Source: Lasiosphaeria ovina (taxonomy: Eukaryota; Ascomycota; Sordariomycetes; Sordariales; Lasiosphaeriaceae). Taken from it: DNA of 64,000 nucleotides. Positions 1 to 11,631 of the stretch are shown in pieces. Location of the stretch: contig JAULSN010000005.1 of the NCBI GenBank assembly GCA_033439765.1, positions 930,001 to 994,000 on the forward strand, written 5' to 3'. Under the pieces are notes generated by a model. That model saw nothing but the letters and a program-made list of their open reading frames with translations. It had not been told where the DNA came from and did not search any database. Position numbers and translations under genes: made by a program. How positions within the stretch are numbered: the stretch's first letter is position 1; each line of letters begins with the position of its first letter.

Positions 1-490
1 TTGCCTGTCGACAACAGCACTAGGCAATGTGTTATGTGGCAACAAAATCTGCTTCTAGGCCAGCCTGCACGAGGACGGATGCGTCTGCCGGGATCCTACA
101 AGCGGCATTTACCATTGAGTACCAAGTTTGGTCGCTTTGAAATTTGAATCTATCATGCCACCAGCTTTATTTGGGCCCAACAGTTGAACAGAGCAGGTCA
201 CAGGTTATGCATTTTAGGTACGTTCGACATTCACTAGCTCCGGGAGGGCGAGTTTCCAAGGAGAAAGAGTGTTGCCTCAATTGGCAAAGAGTTCCCTACA
301 GTCCACAGACTAACTAGAATACGAGTAGTAGAAGTAGCGTTAGCGGGCTATCAGTAGAACTGATAATATAGAAGAAGAAGAAGAAGAAGAAAAAGTACTG
401 TTTCTCATCGTTCATCAAGTTCGCCGCGTTGGCATCGTCAGGGGCCAGAATAAAGCAGAACGTCCCCGCGCAGAGCAGTTCGGAGTTAAT
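1..490. other. Intergenic, downstream of first protease gene
   Basis: No coding region with convincing codon pattern is visible. The stretch holds a short GAA/AGA microsatellite at about 371-395 and is probably the 3' flank of the protease gene that ends at 491. Confidence 0.5.
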
Positions 491-2754
491 CTAGTGTCCC
501 CAGGTAAAGTCCAGAAACTCCTGCCTCTTCTCGTCCGCCTTCTTCTTCTCGTCGACCTCGCGCAAGATGTCGGCGACGATGGGGCCAACCAGCTTTACCG
601 CGAACGGAGCCACGTTGACGAGCTTGGGGCCCAGGACCTTGGCCCTGTCGACGAGAAACTTGAAGAACTTCTCCCGCTTGTCGGACGAGAGCTCCGTGTG
701 CATCTGGACAAACGACTGCAGGCACGCCTCGGCCACGATGGCCCGGTGGGCGAGGGGATCCAGGCTGGTGGTAGCCGCGGGCGCAGCCTCGGTCGTTGAT
801 CCTCCGCCTCCCAGAAGCAGCGGCAGGCCGATCTTGGCCACGTCGGCGAGCACGGGGCCGGCCTTCTTGAAGGCGCTGCCGATGAAGTCGCCGAACGTGG
901 TCAGGGCGCTGGTGAAGGACTCGGTGCTATCGCGGTCGGCGCGGGCGGCCTTGACCAGCGCGTCGAAGAAGTCGAGCTCCTGGCCGGCCAGCGCGCGCCC
1001 GAACCCCGTGTCCAGCTCGGCGGCCTGGCCGTTCTCGGAGCGCACTGCCTTGGGCGTCGTCTTGCCGGCGATGCGCGACAGCAGCAGCCGCAGGCCGGGC
1101 TCCAGCACGCCCTTGATCAGCCGCGGCGCCACCTTGATCACGAACGGCGCCAGCCCGGCCACCACGGGCGCCATGAACTCCTCGACCTGCTTCTTTTCGT
1201 TGGGATTCAACGCCTTGCTGGAGAAGTGCTGCAGCGCGGCCTCGGCCAGCAGCGCGCGGCCGATGATGCCGTCGTACGGCCGGCTGGCGGCCAACGACTC
1301 GGCGTGCGATCCGCTCTGGCTGTCGGCAGCGAGCCGCCCGGCCGTGGCGATGGCGGCCGCGGCGAGGATGCTGATCTCGGGGCCGGCCTCGGGGCCAAAC
1401 GAGAGCTCGCTGGGCACGGCGTTGAGGATCTTGTCGGGGATGTCCTCGACGACCTTTTGGGCCTGGCTGAGGCTGGACCGCAGCAGCTGCCGGGCCAGGT
1501 CCGCATCCGCCTCGGTGGTTGTCTGCGTGACCTGCCAGAGCCAGGCCTTGGTCGAATCCGGGTTCGTGGCTCGCGTGGGGTGCTTGGCTACGGTGCTGAT
1601 CTCCAGGGCAGTCTTTTGCAGCGCCTCGAAACGGTTTCCGTAGCGGCCCCCGTCGAACACGGACGCCGAGTTGTACGAGTAGCCGCCGAGCACGTGCACG
1701 CCGATCGCCACGAGCGAGTTCCGGTCTCTGAAGACGGGCGAGCCCGAGTTTCCTGTGCCGCTCGTCCCAAAACACTATGTCAGCATTTCCCGTCTGTGTT
1801 GTTGGTTACCTCTGCAGATAAAAAGGGGGGTTGCTTCACCTCCGTATGTGTCAATCTTGTACTGCAGCATGTTGTGGTCCGAGGTCGTCAGGTTGTACGT
1901 GGTGGCGGCGAACATCTCGTACATCCTCGCACCCCTCTCGCCGCCGTCCATGATGTCGCCCGGGTAGCCCACGACTCCCAGGTCTGCATTCTCCTTGGAG
2001 ACGGGGGTCTGCGTACACGTGAACTTGTTCTTGACCGTTTCGAAGGGCTTCTCGAGTTTGATGAAGGCAACGTCCGCCGGCTCGTCGCCGATCCCCGCGC
2101 ACCACTTGACCGTGGTGGCGACAGCCGTGCCCCACCGAGCTTCCGTGTCCGAGAGGTCATCGTGGCCCTTGTATCCGACGTAGGCCCGGACCTTGACGAG
2201 TCGTCTCAGGCCGTGCGAGTAGTCAAAGGCGCAGTGGCCGGCCGTGACGACAATGTCGTCCGCAATGAGGAAGCCGCTGGCAATGGGCCAGGCGGCTTCG
2301 TCGTCGGGCAGCTCGGACACTTGTTGCTCAAAGAGGAGGAAGAGCTTGACAATGGCTGGGCGAAGTATGGCATTAGTCTACCGTAGTCTGCTCCAGGTTT
2401 TCGGGTGTCTTTCAAAGAAAAAAAAAGGGGGGGGGGAAAGGAGAGGATCAGCATACCGCGGTATTTCCCGTCAGTCTTGGTGAAGTAATCGTCCGCCACC
2501 TTTTTGCGTCCATCTACGACATTGACAACGGCCTCAGCGCCGACGGGATCACGCATGCGACTGAAGCCCTGGGTGGAGAGAGGCAGCCCCCCAACGATGC
2601 CAGAGGGCGTGAGATACCAGAAGTTGACCGGAGTCTCCTTGGTGGTCTTCTCACTGACGCCCGAGTCACCTGCCGATGGGGCAGCCGCTTTGACAAAGTC
2701 ATTGCGAGCATCGCCGAGCAACTTGTCGGGGTTGTAAATGAGTCCTCCAGACAT
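491..2754 (-). CDS. Trypsin/V8-like serine protease with C-terminal helical domain
   Basis: Predicted 691-residue S1-type serine peptidase. Exons on the minus strand are 2754-2457, 2355-1840 and 1752-491; the two introns (101 and 87 nt) are GT-AG in phase 1 and the total is 692 codons. The triad is visible: His140 in TAGHC, Asp194 in ADVAFIKL and Ser274 in GGNSGSPV; the Ser motif is made by the second splice. Residues 1-99 look like a pro-region ahead of KYRAIVKLF. Residues about 300-691 form a long Ala/Leu/Lys-rich helical region with no counterpart in the paralogue at 4302-5448, and contain two similar modules near 431-496 and 603-669. There is no signal peptide, so a cytosolic role is likely. 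The substrate is unknown. The start is the first ATG before the conserved exon 1. Confidence 0.85.
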
Positions 2755-4301
2755 GGCTGCGATGGAGACAAGGTTCACGAGGTGAATGTCTGAACAAGTG
2801 TTCAAGTGACGAGTGGGTGGGCAGATAGGGAGGTAGCTGCAAACTAGCTGCTGAGGCGGAGTCAAAGATCAACGTGAGTTGGTAAGCTTGACAATACTCT
2901 TAAGGTTTTCTGAGTTGTCGAGGCTGTCGAGGTTGTTGAGAAGTCCAAGAGCTCGAGGCTTATGTCCTTTTATGTCCCTTCATGGCATGCTCCAGAGACA
3001 CCATCGGCCACAACGTGCTCGGTCCTTCCTCGATGATTGGGAGAGATGCGGGAGCTGTGTGCTCTTCCCCGCCACCAGCTTGGTCCGCAAAGCATGGTCC
3101 TCAAAGCGGGGGAGATACCACCAACCCCCGGCACGCTGGGTGGTTGCCTTGCCGAGAGATGATCTGCTCTCTGGCTGTCTCGCTTATATGAAAGCAATAT
3201 TACGAGGCTAGACCGCCATACATCGTCATGGCGTGATCAAGTCCTCACTATGCTTCACTATCTGGTTGCCTCGTTCTCGTTGACAAGGAAGCAATATCAG
3301 AAGTCCAGACCAAGCACACCGGCTATGCGGTAGGCTCGGCTCGGCGACCACTATCCCTCACACTCTGGCTGCCTTTTCACTTGGCCCGGCGATCTTCTCC
3401 ATCTCCTCTGGCTGCCTGACCGGCAGTGGTATGATTGGGAGAGTAGTCGCCCCTTCTCCTCTTTAATACATGCGCCTGGGTTGCGTTGCAGTTTGTACGA
3501 CGTCTTGACATGAGGACCATTAATAGGTAATTTCAGTGTGGACACGGCAAGGTCGAAGTTTCAGCATTTTTCTTCTCGAATCCGAAGGAGGATTCCCGCC
3601 GTAGGTTTAGGTGTCCAGCTAGCTCGAATGCGTGATCGACGACGCGAGGCTGAAGACGGGGCCTCATCCAGGCTGGGGCCTCGCTGATAACTCTCCGTGT
3701 CTGCTCGTGAAATTCTGAAAGTTAATCTTTTCGTCACCTAGGTAAGTAGCAGCACCGCAGTGGCACACCTGAGAATGGTTTGTGCGTGGAGGCAATCAAC
3801 CGTTGGCTTGCATAGGTCTAGGGAGGGTGTCGTTCACGAACATGTTCGTATCAATTAATTAGCCCGCGTCTGGCTCTTACTGTATTGAGCTCAACTTGAG
3901 GCCCATGCAATATCTAGCCCGCAAAACAATATCCGTTTCCGTTCCTTTTCCTTTCTGGTTTTGCGAACCACTGGTCGCGAACCATGCCACCCATTCGCCC
4001 TTCGGGCATACAGCCTCCCTTCCCTTCGCCTCAAGTGTCGCCACGCAACCCTCTCGTCCCTCGACGATACAGCTTCCATTTCCTCCGCCTCCACGCAACC
4101 CATCCGCCCGTCCGGGATACGACTCTTCTTCCCTCCGCTTCAAGCGTCCACCTCCACGAAAACCCCGCAAACTTCAAGTTCTGCCAAAGCAGCTCCCAGA
4201 GCGCCCAGAAAATAGCAACAGCCCATTCTCCTTTCCCTTCGACTCACACGAGAAACCACACAGCTCACACCAGAAACCATACAACTCCACCACTGAAAAC
4301 A
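2755..4301. other. Shared upstream region of the two divergent protease genes
   Basis: No gene is seen. This 1.5-kb stretch separates two divergently transcribed protease paralogues and probably holds both promoters. The stretch from about 3990 to 4290 is pyrimidine-rich with repeated CCTTCGCC/CCTCCGCCTCCACGCAACCC-like words, giving long open frames that I regard as compositional. It is the likely 5'UTR/promoter of the plus-strand gene. Confidence 0.45.
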
Positions 4302-5448
4302 ATGGCCCAACCTGCAGCAGCGACGAAAATCGCCTTCTGGGAGCTCGAGCTCGAAGACGCCGAGCAAACATCAATCGTTCCCCAGCCAGTCGAACCCTGC
4401 ATCCACAGCTCTGGCATCACCGACATTGGCATCTTCCCCGAGCCAGTGGACGCCAGGGTACCTGTGGACAAGGCGGACGTGCAGCCTGGTGGGAAGTATC
4501 ACTGTTCGCACCTCTCTCTCTCTCTCTCTCTCTAATTATCCCTCTTGTCCATCATCCTCTTCCAAACACACACCACAAGACACCTAGAAAACTGACAAAC
4601 CAGCCGCGACAAACAGCGATCGTGAAGCTCTTCATCCTTTACCAGGACTCCTCCACCTGGAAAACAGCCACGGGCTGGCTGTCCCAAAACGACGTGGTCG
4701 TCACGGCAGCGCACTGCGTGCTCCACGGCGACCAGCACGCGACGCGCGTCAGGGTGCACGCCGGATACAGCGCCAGCGCCAGCGGTGGCTCATCATCCTC
4801 CTCCGGCAGCCAGCGCTCGGTATCCCGCATCGCGCTGCCGGCGGCGTGGAGCGACGCCGGCGCCGAGCGGGCCGACGTGGCGTTTCTGCAGCTGGCCACG
4901 CCGTTGCAGGGCGCGACGCCGTTCAAGTATGACACGCCGCCGCCGGCCGGGATTTCCGAGGAGGAGCAGCAGCAAGACAGGCTTACTGTTGCTGTCGGGT
5001 ACCCTGCCGACGTGGGCGCCAGGGCTGGGTCGCCCGGCGGCGAAATGTACGGCATGCAGATCCGCCGCGAGAGAGATGCTGAGAAGGCCAAGGGGAACGC
5101 GCTGCTGGTGTACCGCGGCGACGCCTGCGGAGGCGAGTAAAATCCCTTTGCCATCTATACCTATCGATCATGTAAATAATTAGCTGACCGTATGTTGTGG
5201 GTTGATGTGACGCACCAGGGTTGTCCGGAGCGCCCATCATACGCGACCATGATTCCGTCGCCGTCGGGGTCCACGTCCGAGGCGGCAGTTTCAACTTTGG
5301 GGCTGTCATCGGTGGCCCTTTTGGCGTCGACTTTCACGTCTACGAAGACGCGCTGAGAATGCTTCGAGAGGACGCCCAGCCAGACCTTGTCCTCGGGCCT
5401 AGGACGGACACTGACAGGGAGTGGCTGATTTACATCAACGTACCCTGA
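4302..5448 (+). CDS. Trypsin/V8-like serine protease, short paralogue
   Basis: Predicted 315-residue serine peptidase. Exons are 4302-4503, 4617-5132 and 5219-5448 (316 codons with stop). The middle exon is 516 nt, exactly the length of the middle exon of the minus-strand paralogue, which supports the first splice although its donor (GTTCGC) is weak. The triad is His100 (TAAHC), Asp154 (ADVAFLQL) and Ser242 (GGLSGAPI). The last intron begins GC rather than GT (GGAG|GCGAGT, with a GCTGAC branch site and CAG acceptor); a strict GT rule would stop the protein at CGGE and lose the catalytic Ser. It lacks the 400-residue helical tail of its neighbour. No signal peptide is evident. A CT microsatellite (4512-4533) lies in intron 1. 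Exact first splice sites are the least certain part. Confidence 0.8.
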
Positions 5449-5745
5449 TGGTTTCACGGAGGGCATGCTGGAGATTTTGTTGTGCATGAACCTCGGCGCG
5501 CTGTGGCGAAGTATTGAAACATGGGACGTAGGTTAGGTAGCCAAGTTTGACATGGTTCTGTGAAGGGCGGTTTCTGGGCAAGGATAACAGCGCAATACGG
5601 CGACCTTTTTTCCAGCCCCAATTTTTAAATTAGTTCTATTATTAGGTTCGTGATATGATTATCCAAAACTTTTGCAGGAATACTTTTCGACGATTTCATC
5701 AGCAGGGTCAACACGATTCGGCGGCTTGCGACTCTGCTCTTCGCG

Positions 5746-7686
5746 TCACTGCTTCGGCTGCCGGAGACGAATGTGGACGGGCATTCCATCCTTGACGTGC
5801 GGCGGCGAATCGGTCCCGACGTGATAGGCCCTATCCTGCCAGACACTGCGTGCCTTCTTGTTTCCCCTGCACAGGAGGTCAGTATTGCACGTCTCTTGGG
5901 CGTTAAATCACGACAAGGGTCGGGTACGTACGTCTTGCGGTCCCACTCGTCCCAGGCGCACTCAATGTCCAGCTGCCGCACAATGATAGCGAGGGCTAGT
6001 TTGATCTCGGTCAGGGCCAGATACTGGCCGATGCAGTTCCTCGGCCCCATCTCGAAGAAGCGCCAGGCGTCCTTTTGCGGATGCAGCGGGTCGTTGTCGG
6101 CGACCAGAAACCGCTCGGGGAGGAACTCGTGCACGCGCGGCCACAGCTCGGGATCCCGGTGGTACGAGAACGGGTTGCTCCAAACGACGAAGCCGTAGGT
6201 GGGGAACTGCATGCCCTCGTAGCCCGACCCCTGCGGGCCCGTGATGAAGTAGCCCGGCTCGCCCCGCCGCATGGTGCCGACGTTGGGGTTTACGCGCGTC
6301 GTCTCCTTGATGACGGCGTTGGTGTACGTCAGCGTGTTGATCAGGTGCGGGTTGGCCCGGATGGCGGCGGCCACCTGGGCCGGGTCGGGGCCTAGCACGG
6401 CGTCGTGCTCGGCGCGCATGCGGGCGAGGACGTCGGGATGTTGGGCCAGGAGGTGCAGCACCCAGCAGATGGCGCTCGCCGTCGTGTCGTGGCCGGCAAA
6501 GATGAAGGTGCCAATCTGGCCGACGGCGAGCTCGATGAAGTCGTCGTCGGAGGTATTGGGCTCGCCGTTTTCCCGGTCGACTTGAAAACCCTCGACGATG
6601 GCGTCGACAAGCGTGTCGGTGCGCTTCTCGTCGCCGCCCTGCTGTGTGAGCTCAGTCAAGCGCTGCTCGAGGACTGGTCCAAATCCACTCATCATGGTCC
6701 GGTAGTTGCGCCACAGTTTGAAGCGCCGCCATGGACCCCAGTAGGTAAGGAAATTGCCAATGTGTATGAAAAATATCATGCGCTTTACGCTGTCCACGAC
6801 GGCATTTTCGAGCTCAGCCTGCTTGTCGGCCAGCCGTGCCTGGACACGCGGGCCGCTGATTTGCAGAGAATGGCGAGTGTCAGCCATGTGTCATGAGTAT
6901 TCAAGGAGACATACAGAAGTGGACATGTGGGCGCACTCTACTCACAAGAAGAAGCGAAAGATGATGGACAGGGCGAGCTTGATGGTCTCGGTCTCAAGTG
7001 GGAAAACGGCGCCCCAGGTCCCGTTGGGCCCCGCGCGCGACTCGAGGGCGGCATAGAACTTCTCGACCTCGTCCATGAGGTCTGGGATGCGGCCGGTGAT
7101 GGTCTGGATGCTGAAGCCCGGGTTGAGGCGCTTGCGCCAGAGCTTCCACTCGGCGCCCTCCATGGAGGAGATGTCGCGATTGCGGGTTAGGGGATGCAGT
7201 ATGTCCTTTTGCTCGAGTGCCTTGATCAGCGAGCGCTCCTGGGTGACCTGGACGGCGACGGGGAGAGTCATGGGCAGAAGCAATGGCTGGGCGAAGGGCC
7301 ACATGTCGAGGTAGACCACAGGCGGGCGCTGGGTGCAGTTGGGATACAGGGTGCGCCAGTTCTCGAGGATCAACATGGGCAGGTAGTTTCCGTGGGCGTC
7401 GGACGGCATATCCTGCAGCAGCTTGCCGACAATCTTGAGATGGCCCAGCACCCACGAGTGTTCCATCACGGGCTGCCAACTGAGTCAGTATCCGGTCCTC
7501 GATGCGCTGACTGAACAGACGAGTACTGAAACTCACAAATCCCTGGTTCTGGAGAGTGCGGTACATGCTGCGGACTTGGTAGCCTCTGTGCAGGAAGTGC
7601 ACCACTACCGTTGCCAGCAGCAGCCCGGCGGCCCACGCGACATGGCGCCCGCTGAACGTGTCCGAGTCTATCGCCAGTATCGCCAT
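5746..7686 (-). CDS. Cytochrome P450 monooxygenase
   Basis: Predicted 573-residue microsomal P450. Exons on the minus strand: 7686-7537, 7472-6946, 6855-5932, 5866-5746 (574 codons with stop; introns 64, 90 and 65 nt). A hydrophobic N-terminal anchor (about residues 14-32) would hold it in the ER. The I-helix oxygen-binding motif AGHDTTAS is at 346-353, the K-helix ExxR (ETTR) at 410-413 and the haem-binding FEMGPRNCIG with ligand Cys500. The fourth exon restores the usual P450 end (RAYHVGTDSPP...MPVHIRLR). Overall layout resembles fungal CYP4/CYP52-like or CYP59-like enzymes, but I cannot assign a family. Substrate is unknown; no biosynthetic backbone gene lies within the window, so detoxification and orphan biosynthetic roles are both open. 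Confidence 0.92.
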
Positions 7687-8481
7687 GGTGTTGCCGTGCC
7701 GTGCCGTGCCGTGCAGTTGGTGCGCGAGGCGAGACGTGACAAGACGACGGAATGCCGCGCTCGCTGGAGATGACAGGATGAAGTTGAGACTTTAGGTTGA
7801 GATGGCGGTCGGGAATTGCGGCAGGCCCCGCCTGATAAGGCGCGGAAAAGACAGGGGGGTGCACCAAATGTCCCCGGGCCGAGTGTCTCCACCCCTGAAA
7901 GCCCGGGACGACGCGACAAGGGCAACCCGCAGAGCCAACAGCAGCCAACAGCGAACAGGGTGGGGCTTCACCGTGAACCTGAACCGCACACAGAAACCTC
8001 AACCAGGAATGAAGGAGCGCAGGGGAAATTACAGTTGTCGGAATACGGTCACGCGCCACTAATCAGCGGCATAACGTCGATCGAGATGCCGCCAGGCGAG
8101 AGCACTCGGTACGCGCTACTTTGTCGGCTTTGTCGAGCTTGGCAGGCGCGAACTCGTCCACCTGCCGTTTCGCGAGTAAGAATATCAGTACTATTACTAA
8201 TTATTTCATTAATTCTTTCCCGTCTTTTCATCTGAATATCCGTACCTAATTAGTAACTATTCGCCAAGCCAGCAGCCTTCACCCTTCCTTCTCTGAAAGC
8301 TAACGCCCAAATCAATCTAACGTTAATTGATTCCCAAAGTCGAACAAAACGACATCCACAAACTCCTTGCTCAAGCGTTTCATTCCGAAAACCTCAAACA
8401 ACCATTCAAAATGAGATGAACCATAGCCCGACGATCATGGCGACAACCAATACCCCTCCCTGACTCGGTTATAAAGCCAAC
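7687..8481. other. Intergenic, P450 promoter side
   Basis: No gene is seen. A short GCCGT direct repeat (7695-7712) sits just upstream of the P450 start. The stretch near 8170-8240 is AT-rich. Open frames here are short and lack motifs. Confidence 0.4.
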
Positions 8482-9072
8482 TCATCGCGTATGGCAGCAC
8501 ATGTACCAGGCCACAATGGCGCCAATGATGCTGAAAACGCCGACAGGAACACCAATGCCCACGGCAATCTTGTCGCTGGTACTGAGCCCGCCGCCACCGC
8601 CACCGCCTCCTCCACCGTCGGTCGGCGTCGTCGGATTCGGCCCCGGCGTAGCGGGCTTTGTCGATGAAGACACTATCGAAGTCGAAAACGTCGTCGGCGC
8701 GGACGACTGGGCATCGCCATCACCAGTAGCGCCAGCAGCATTGCGCCACTCGGCCAGCGAGAAGCTGATGGGCGTGCTGGTGGTAATGCACGCGGCCTTG
8801 AGCGTGCCGTAGACGACGTCGAGGTTGGCCGCGTCGTTGGACTCGACGCACTGCGCCACGTTGACCACCCACCCGCCGCCGTTGTTGCACAGGCACGCGT
8901 TGAGCGCGTACCCGTTCGCCCGGCTGCACCCGCTGTAGGATTCGTAGTACGCCAGGCACTGCTGCGACGCGATCGGGTACGGGCTCCAGTCGGGAACGAT
9001 CTGCGCGCGCGCGACCGTGGTTAACAATATTCGCGCTAGTGCGATTAATCGGCACGTCGTGAGCTGCGTCAT
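8482..9072 (-). CDS. Small Cys-rich membrane-anchored surface protein
   Basis: Single-exon gene, 196 residues. The N-terminus is hydrophobic and ends near ARA (about residue 23), consistent with a signal peptide. The ectodomain carries six cysteines, including a CLC pair (NACLCNN), within about 60 residues, followed by a Ser/Thr/Pro-rich stalk likely to be O-glycosylated, a run of ten glycines, and one transmembrane helix (DKIAVGIGVPVGVFSIIGAI) with a very short CCHTR tail. This is the architecture of fungal cell-surface glycoproteins with CFEM-like or related Cys-rich heads. I do not recognise the exact family; the cysteine count is below the eight of a true CFEM domain. A role at the plasma membrane or wall is inference. 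Confidence 0.75.
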   Translation of the reverse strand: MTQLTTCRLIALARILLTTVARAQIVPDWSPYPIASQQCLAYYESYSGCSRANGYALNACLCNNGGGWVVNVAQCVESNDAANLDVVYGTLKAACITTSTPISFSLAEWRNAAGATGDGDAQSSAPTTFSTSIVSSSTKPATPGPNPTTPTDGGGGGGGGGGLSTSDKIAVGIGVPVGVFSIIGAIVAWYMCCHTR

Positions 9073-10037
9073 GGCGGCGGTGTGAGGCGCGAAATGGGTT
9101 GCGAAGTGCTATTGTTGGGGGAAGAGCATGGCCGTGCATGTGGTTTGTGGGAGGCTTCGTCGGGAGTTCTTATGCCAGGAACAACGCCTGCAGGAGGCGA
9201 CGGCCGCGACGATGGATATATGGCTGCCCTCAACAGGGCGCAGTCTCACACCGGGGGCGCAGGACCGACCGAGGCAGAACTGACCACTCTCGCGATGGGC
9301 TGGGAATGGTGGCGCTCCGAATTCCCTTGGCAGCTTCTTTTGTGCATGATATCTTTTCAGCTGGCGGGGGTTCCAAAGGCCGCTGCAGACAAGAGGGTGG
9401 TCTGATTTGGACAGGTTGGCACGCAGCCTTGTCCCAGCACCGCAACTGTCTGGAGTCGAGGGCGCCACACTGGCCAATATTATCTGCAGCTGACAAGGTC
9501 TGGTGGTTGCAGTGGGCAGACAACATGAGGCTCTGGGTCTAGTTACTGATTCGCTTGTCGACAGTCTGTCTCCATTGGTTCTCATGCATGGCTAGCAGGG
9601 TCTGGTTCGTGACTCTGACTAATTTTGCTGCTGGGCCGGTGGAGGTCAGCAATAGCCATCCATCGACATGCATTGGGTTCAATGAATACTCAGCCGTTTC
9701 TGTGGCTGCTCCTCTTTGCCTGGCCGACTGGTTTGTTTTCAACCAAGTAAAGGCGGCAGCGTCGACACGGCCTGGACACGCCGTCATGTTCACCGGCGGC
9801 GCGCTAACGTTATCAAATATCAATCTGCAAATGCATGCCACTGCGGGCCAACTAGAGCATGGGAGTGAGATCATATTCATTGTGTTGGAATCATTACTCG
9901 TCCCCTATCGGCTTCTTTGTTTATATTTTCCATTTCCTGGCCGCTGGCCCCCCACGTCCCAGACTGATTGATACAAGAGATACAATAACACCCCTTGCCG
10001 AACTGGACAGGCTGATTTATAGCTTTTCCTGTGGGCG
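9073..10037. other. Intergenic
   Basis: No supported gene. A 113-codon open frame on the minus strand (9539-9880) has acceptable codon use but no motif, signal or neighbour support, so I leave it uncalled. Confidence 0.35.
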
Positions 10038-10607
10038 TCACGCGGGCAGCTTGCCGGCTTTCTGGGCGGTCCACGTGGCGATGGCGTCCATCAGGGGTGG
10101 GGAGAGGGCGTCGTAGGTCTCGAGGCCGACGCTCTTGAACTTGTCGCGCACCTCGGCGATGCCCTTGGGGTCGAACCCCTGCTCGATGATGGACGAGACG
10201 AAGGCGGCGAACTGCGGCTCCTGCCAGCCGGTCTCGTCCGACAGCTCGACGTGCACGAAGTCGAGGCCCTTGAAGGGGTGCTCCTTCTCGATACGACCAA
10301 AGAGGTGCGTGCCGCACTCCTTGCACGCGTTGCGCTGGATGGCCGCGCTGCTGTCCACCACGTACAGCTTGTCGCCGTTGGCCGTCACCGCCAGCTGGTC
10401 GCGCGGGATCACTGCCACCACCGAGAACAGCGCGCCCGCCGGCTTCCAGCACTTGGAGCACCCGCACGCGTGGTTGTGCAGCACGTTGCCCCCCAGCGTC
10501 ACCTCGACCGGCTTGCTTGCGCACAGGCAGTGCAGCTTGCCGCCCGCGAACGACGCGCTACCCTTCGTGATGCCGTTGTCGACGAGAGGGTGGAGTGATG
10601 GCGCCAT
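10038..10607 (-). CDS. GFA-family S-(hydroxymethyl)glutathione synthase-like protein
   Basis: Single exon, 189 residues. The protein carries the zinc-binding cysteine pattern of the glutathione-dependent formaldehyde-activating (GFA) family: CLC at 27-29, CGCSKC at 48-53 and CKEC at 95-98, followed by GTHLFGR. Members of the family bind glutathione and promote its condensation with formaldehyde to S-hydroxymethylglutathione, the substrate of class III alcohol dehydrogenase. The length and unbroken pattern suggest an active cytosolic protein of the canonical synthase subgroup. The frame is open for about 49 codons upstream, but that part is low-complexity (His/Thr repeats from a GTGT tract), so I chose the ATG giving [10 protein letters not shown]. 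Family assignment is firm; the reaction for this member is inferred. Confidence 0.9.
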   Translation of the reverse strand: MAPSLHPLVDNGITKGSASFAGGKLHCLCASKPVEVTLGGNVLHNHACGCSKCWKPAGALFSVVAVIPRDQLAVTANGDKLYVVDSSAAIQRNACKECGTHLFGRIEKEHPFKGLDFVHVELSDETGWQEPQFAAFVSSIIEQGFDPKGIAEVRDKFKSVGLETYDALSPPLMDAIATWTAQKAGKLPA

Positions 10608-11573
10608 GCTGTGTATGTCTATTGGTTGCGGTTTGGTGTGTGTGTGTATGTGTTGTATGTAAGCTGTGAATGGTGATGTCAAGCTGGCGTAAAGAGGGAG
10701 ACAGACGGGAAAAGCACAACGGTTCCAGCTGGGGGCGGCCGATATTATACACATTTACAACTCACCGCACTGCCCGCTCATCCCGCCCGCCCGCCACACA
10801 AAAATTACAAGGAAGAGGCAAATGGCCCCTGAAAAGGCGGGCGGCGGGCAGCGGGCTGGAGCGCGGTCGGGGGAAACATCTAACTACCGACCCGTCAGGG
10901 GGGTTGGCGCGCGGTTGAATTACCCGGCACGTCAGCGTCTCCTCGCGGTTCTGTCCGCAAACAGGCCGGCCCGCCGACTCTCCGCCCAGCCCACATCTAT
11001 CTCCAACTCGTTTCCCCAACAACAAAACATCCCGAGCCCCCCCCGAATGCGATCGCATTTCCCGAAGCAATGAGGACCCCCTCTCGGCAAAATCGACGCC
11101 CGCTCCTCCAGCCAGTGGCCAGAAGCCCCCTAATCTTTCTCGCGCCATCACGCCATCGCCGGCCAGCCGTTCGTGTCGTCTATACGCACTTCGCTCGCCT
11201 TCTCCTCTTTTCGCTCCCGTTTCTTCCCTAGAGCCGCCCTGGCTGCAGACGTGCCAATGCAGGGGGCGCCGCGGCCCGGGCTCCCGGGATGAGAGCCAAA
11301 AAAAAAAAAGGGGGGGGGGGAAGAGGGGGATAAATGTCATGTCTCCGATCGGGACCATGTCGGTCCCGTCGAGCTTGCTATAGAGCTAATTAGGGGTTGG
11401 GGGTCTTGGCACAGTTATAGTTCAAGCTAGGCATGTCCGACCGTTTTATTATTGGAACGACCTTAGGGTTTGGCGAATGGCATGAATGGTCTGCTTTGCT
11501 TCTCTCATTACACCCCTATGAGGCTCATGTCTAGAAGTAGTGACATGACAGTAGCTTTGAGTCGAGCTTACTC

Positions 11574-11631
<58 letters not shown>

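Noticed and set aside
567..1643. 358-codon plus-strand frame opposite the protease helical domain
   Set aside because: It is the antisense shadow of a GC-rich coding exon. The minus strand has a spliced, motif-bearing protein with correct phases.
5746..7686. Secondary-metabolite cluster built from the P450, the AflR-type regulator and the MDR reductase
   Set aside because: The three genes are 37 and 16 kb apart, with housekeeping genes between them and no polyketide, peptide or terpene synthase in the window.
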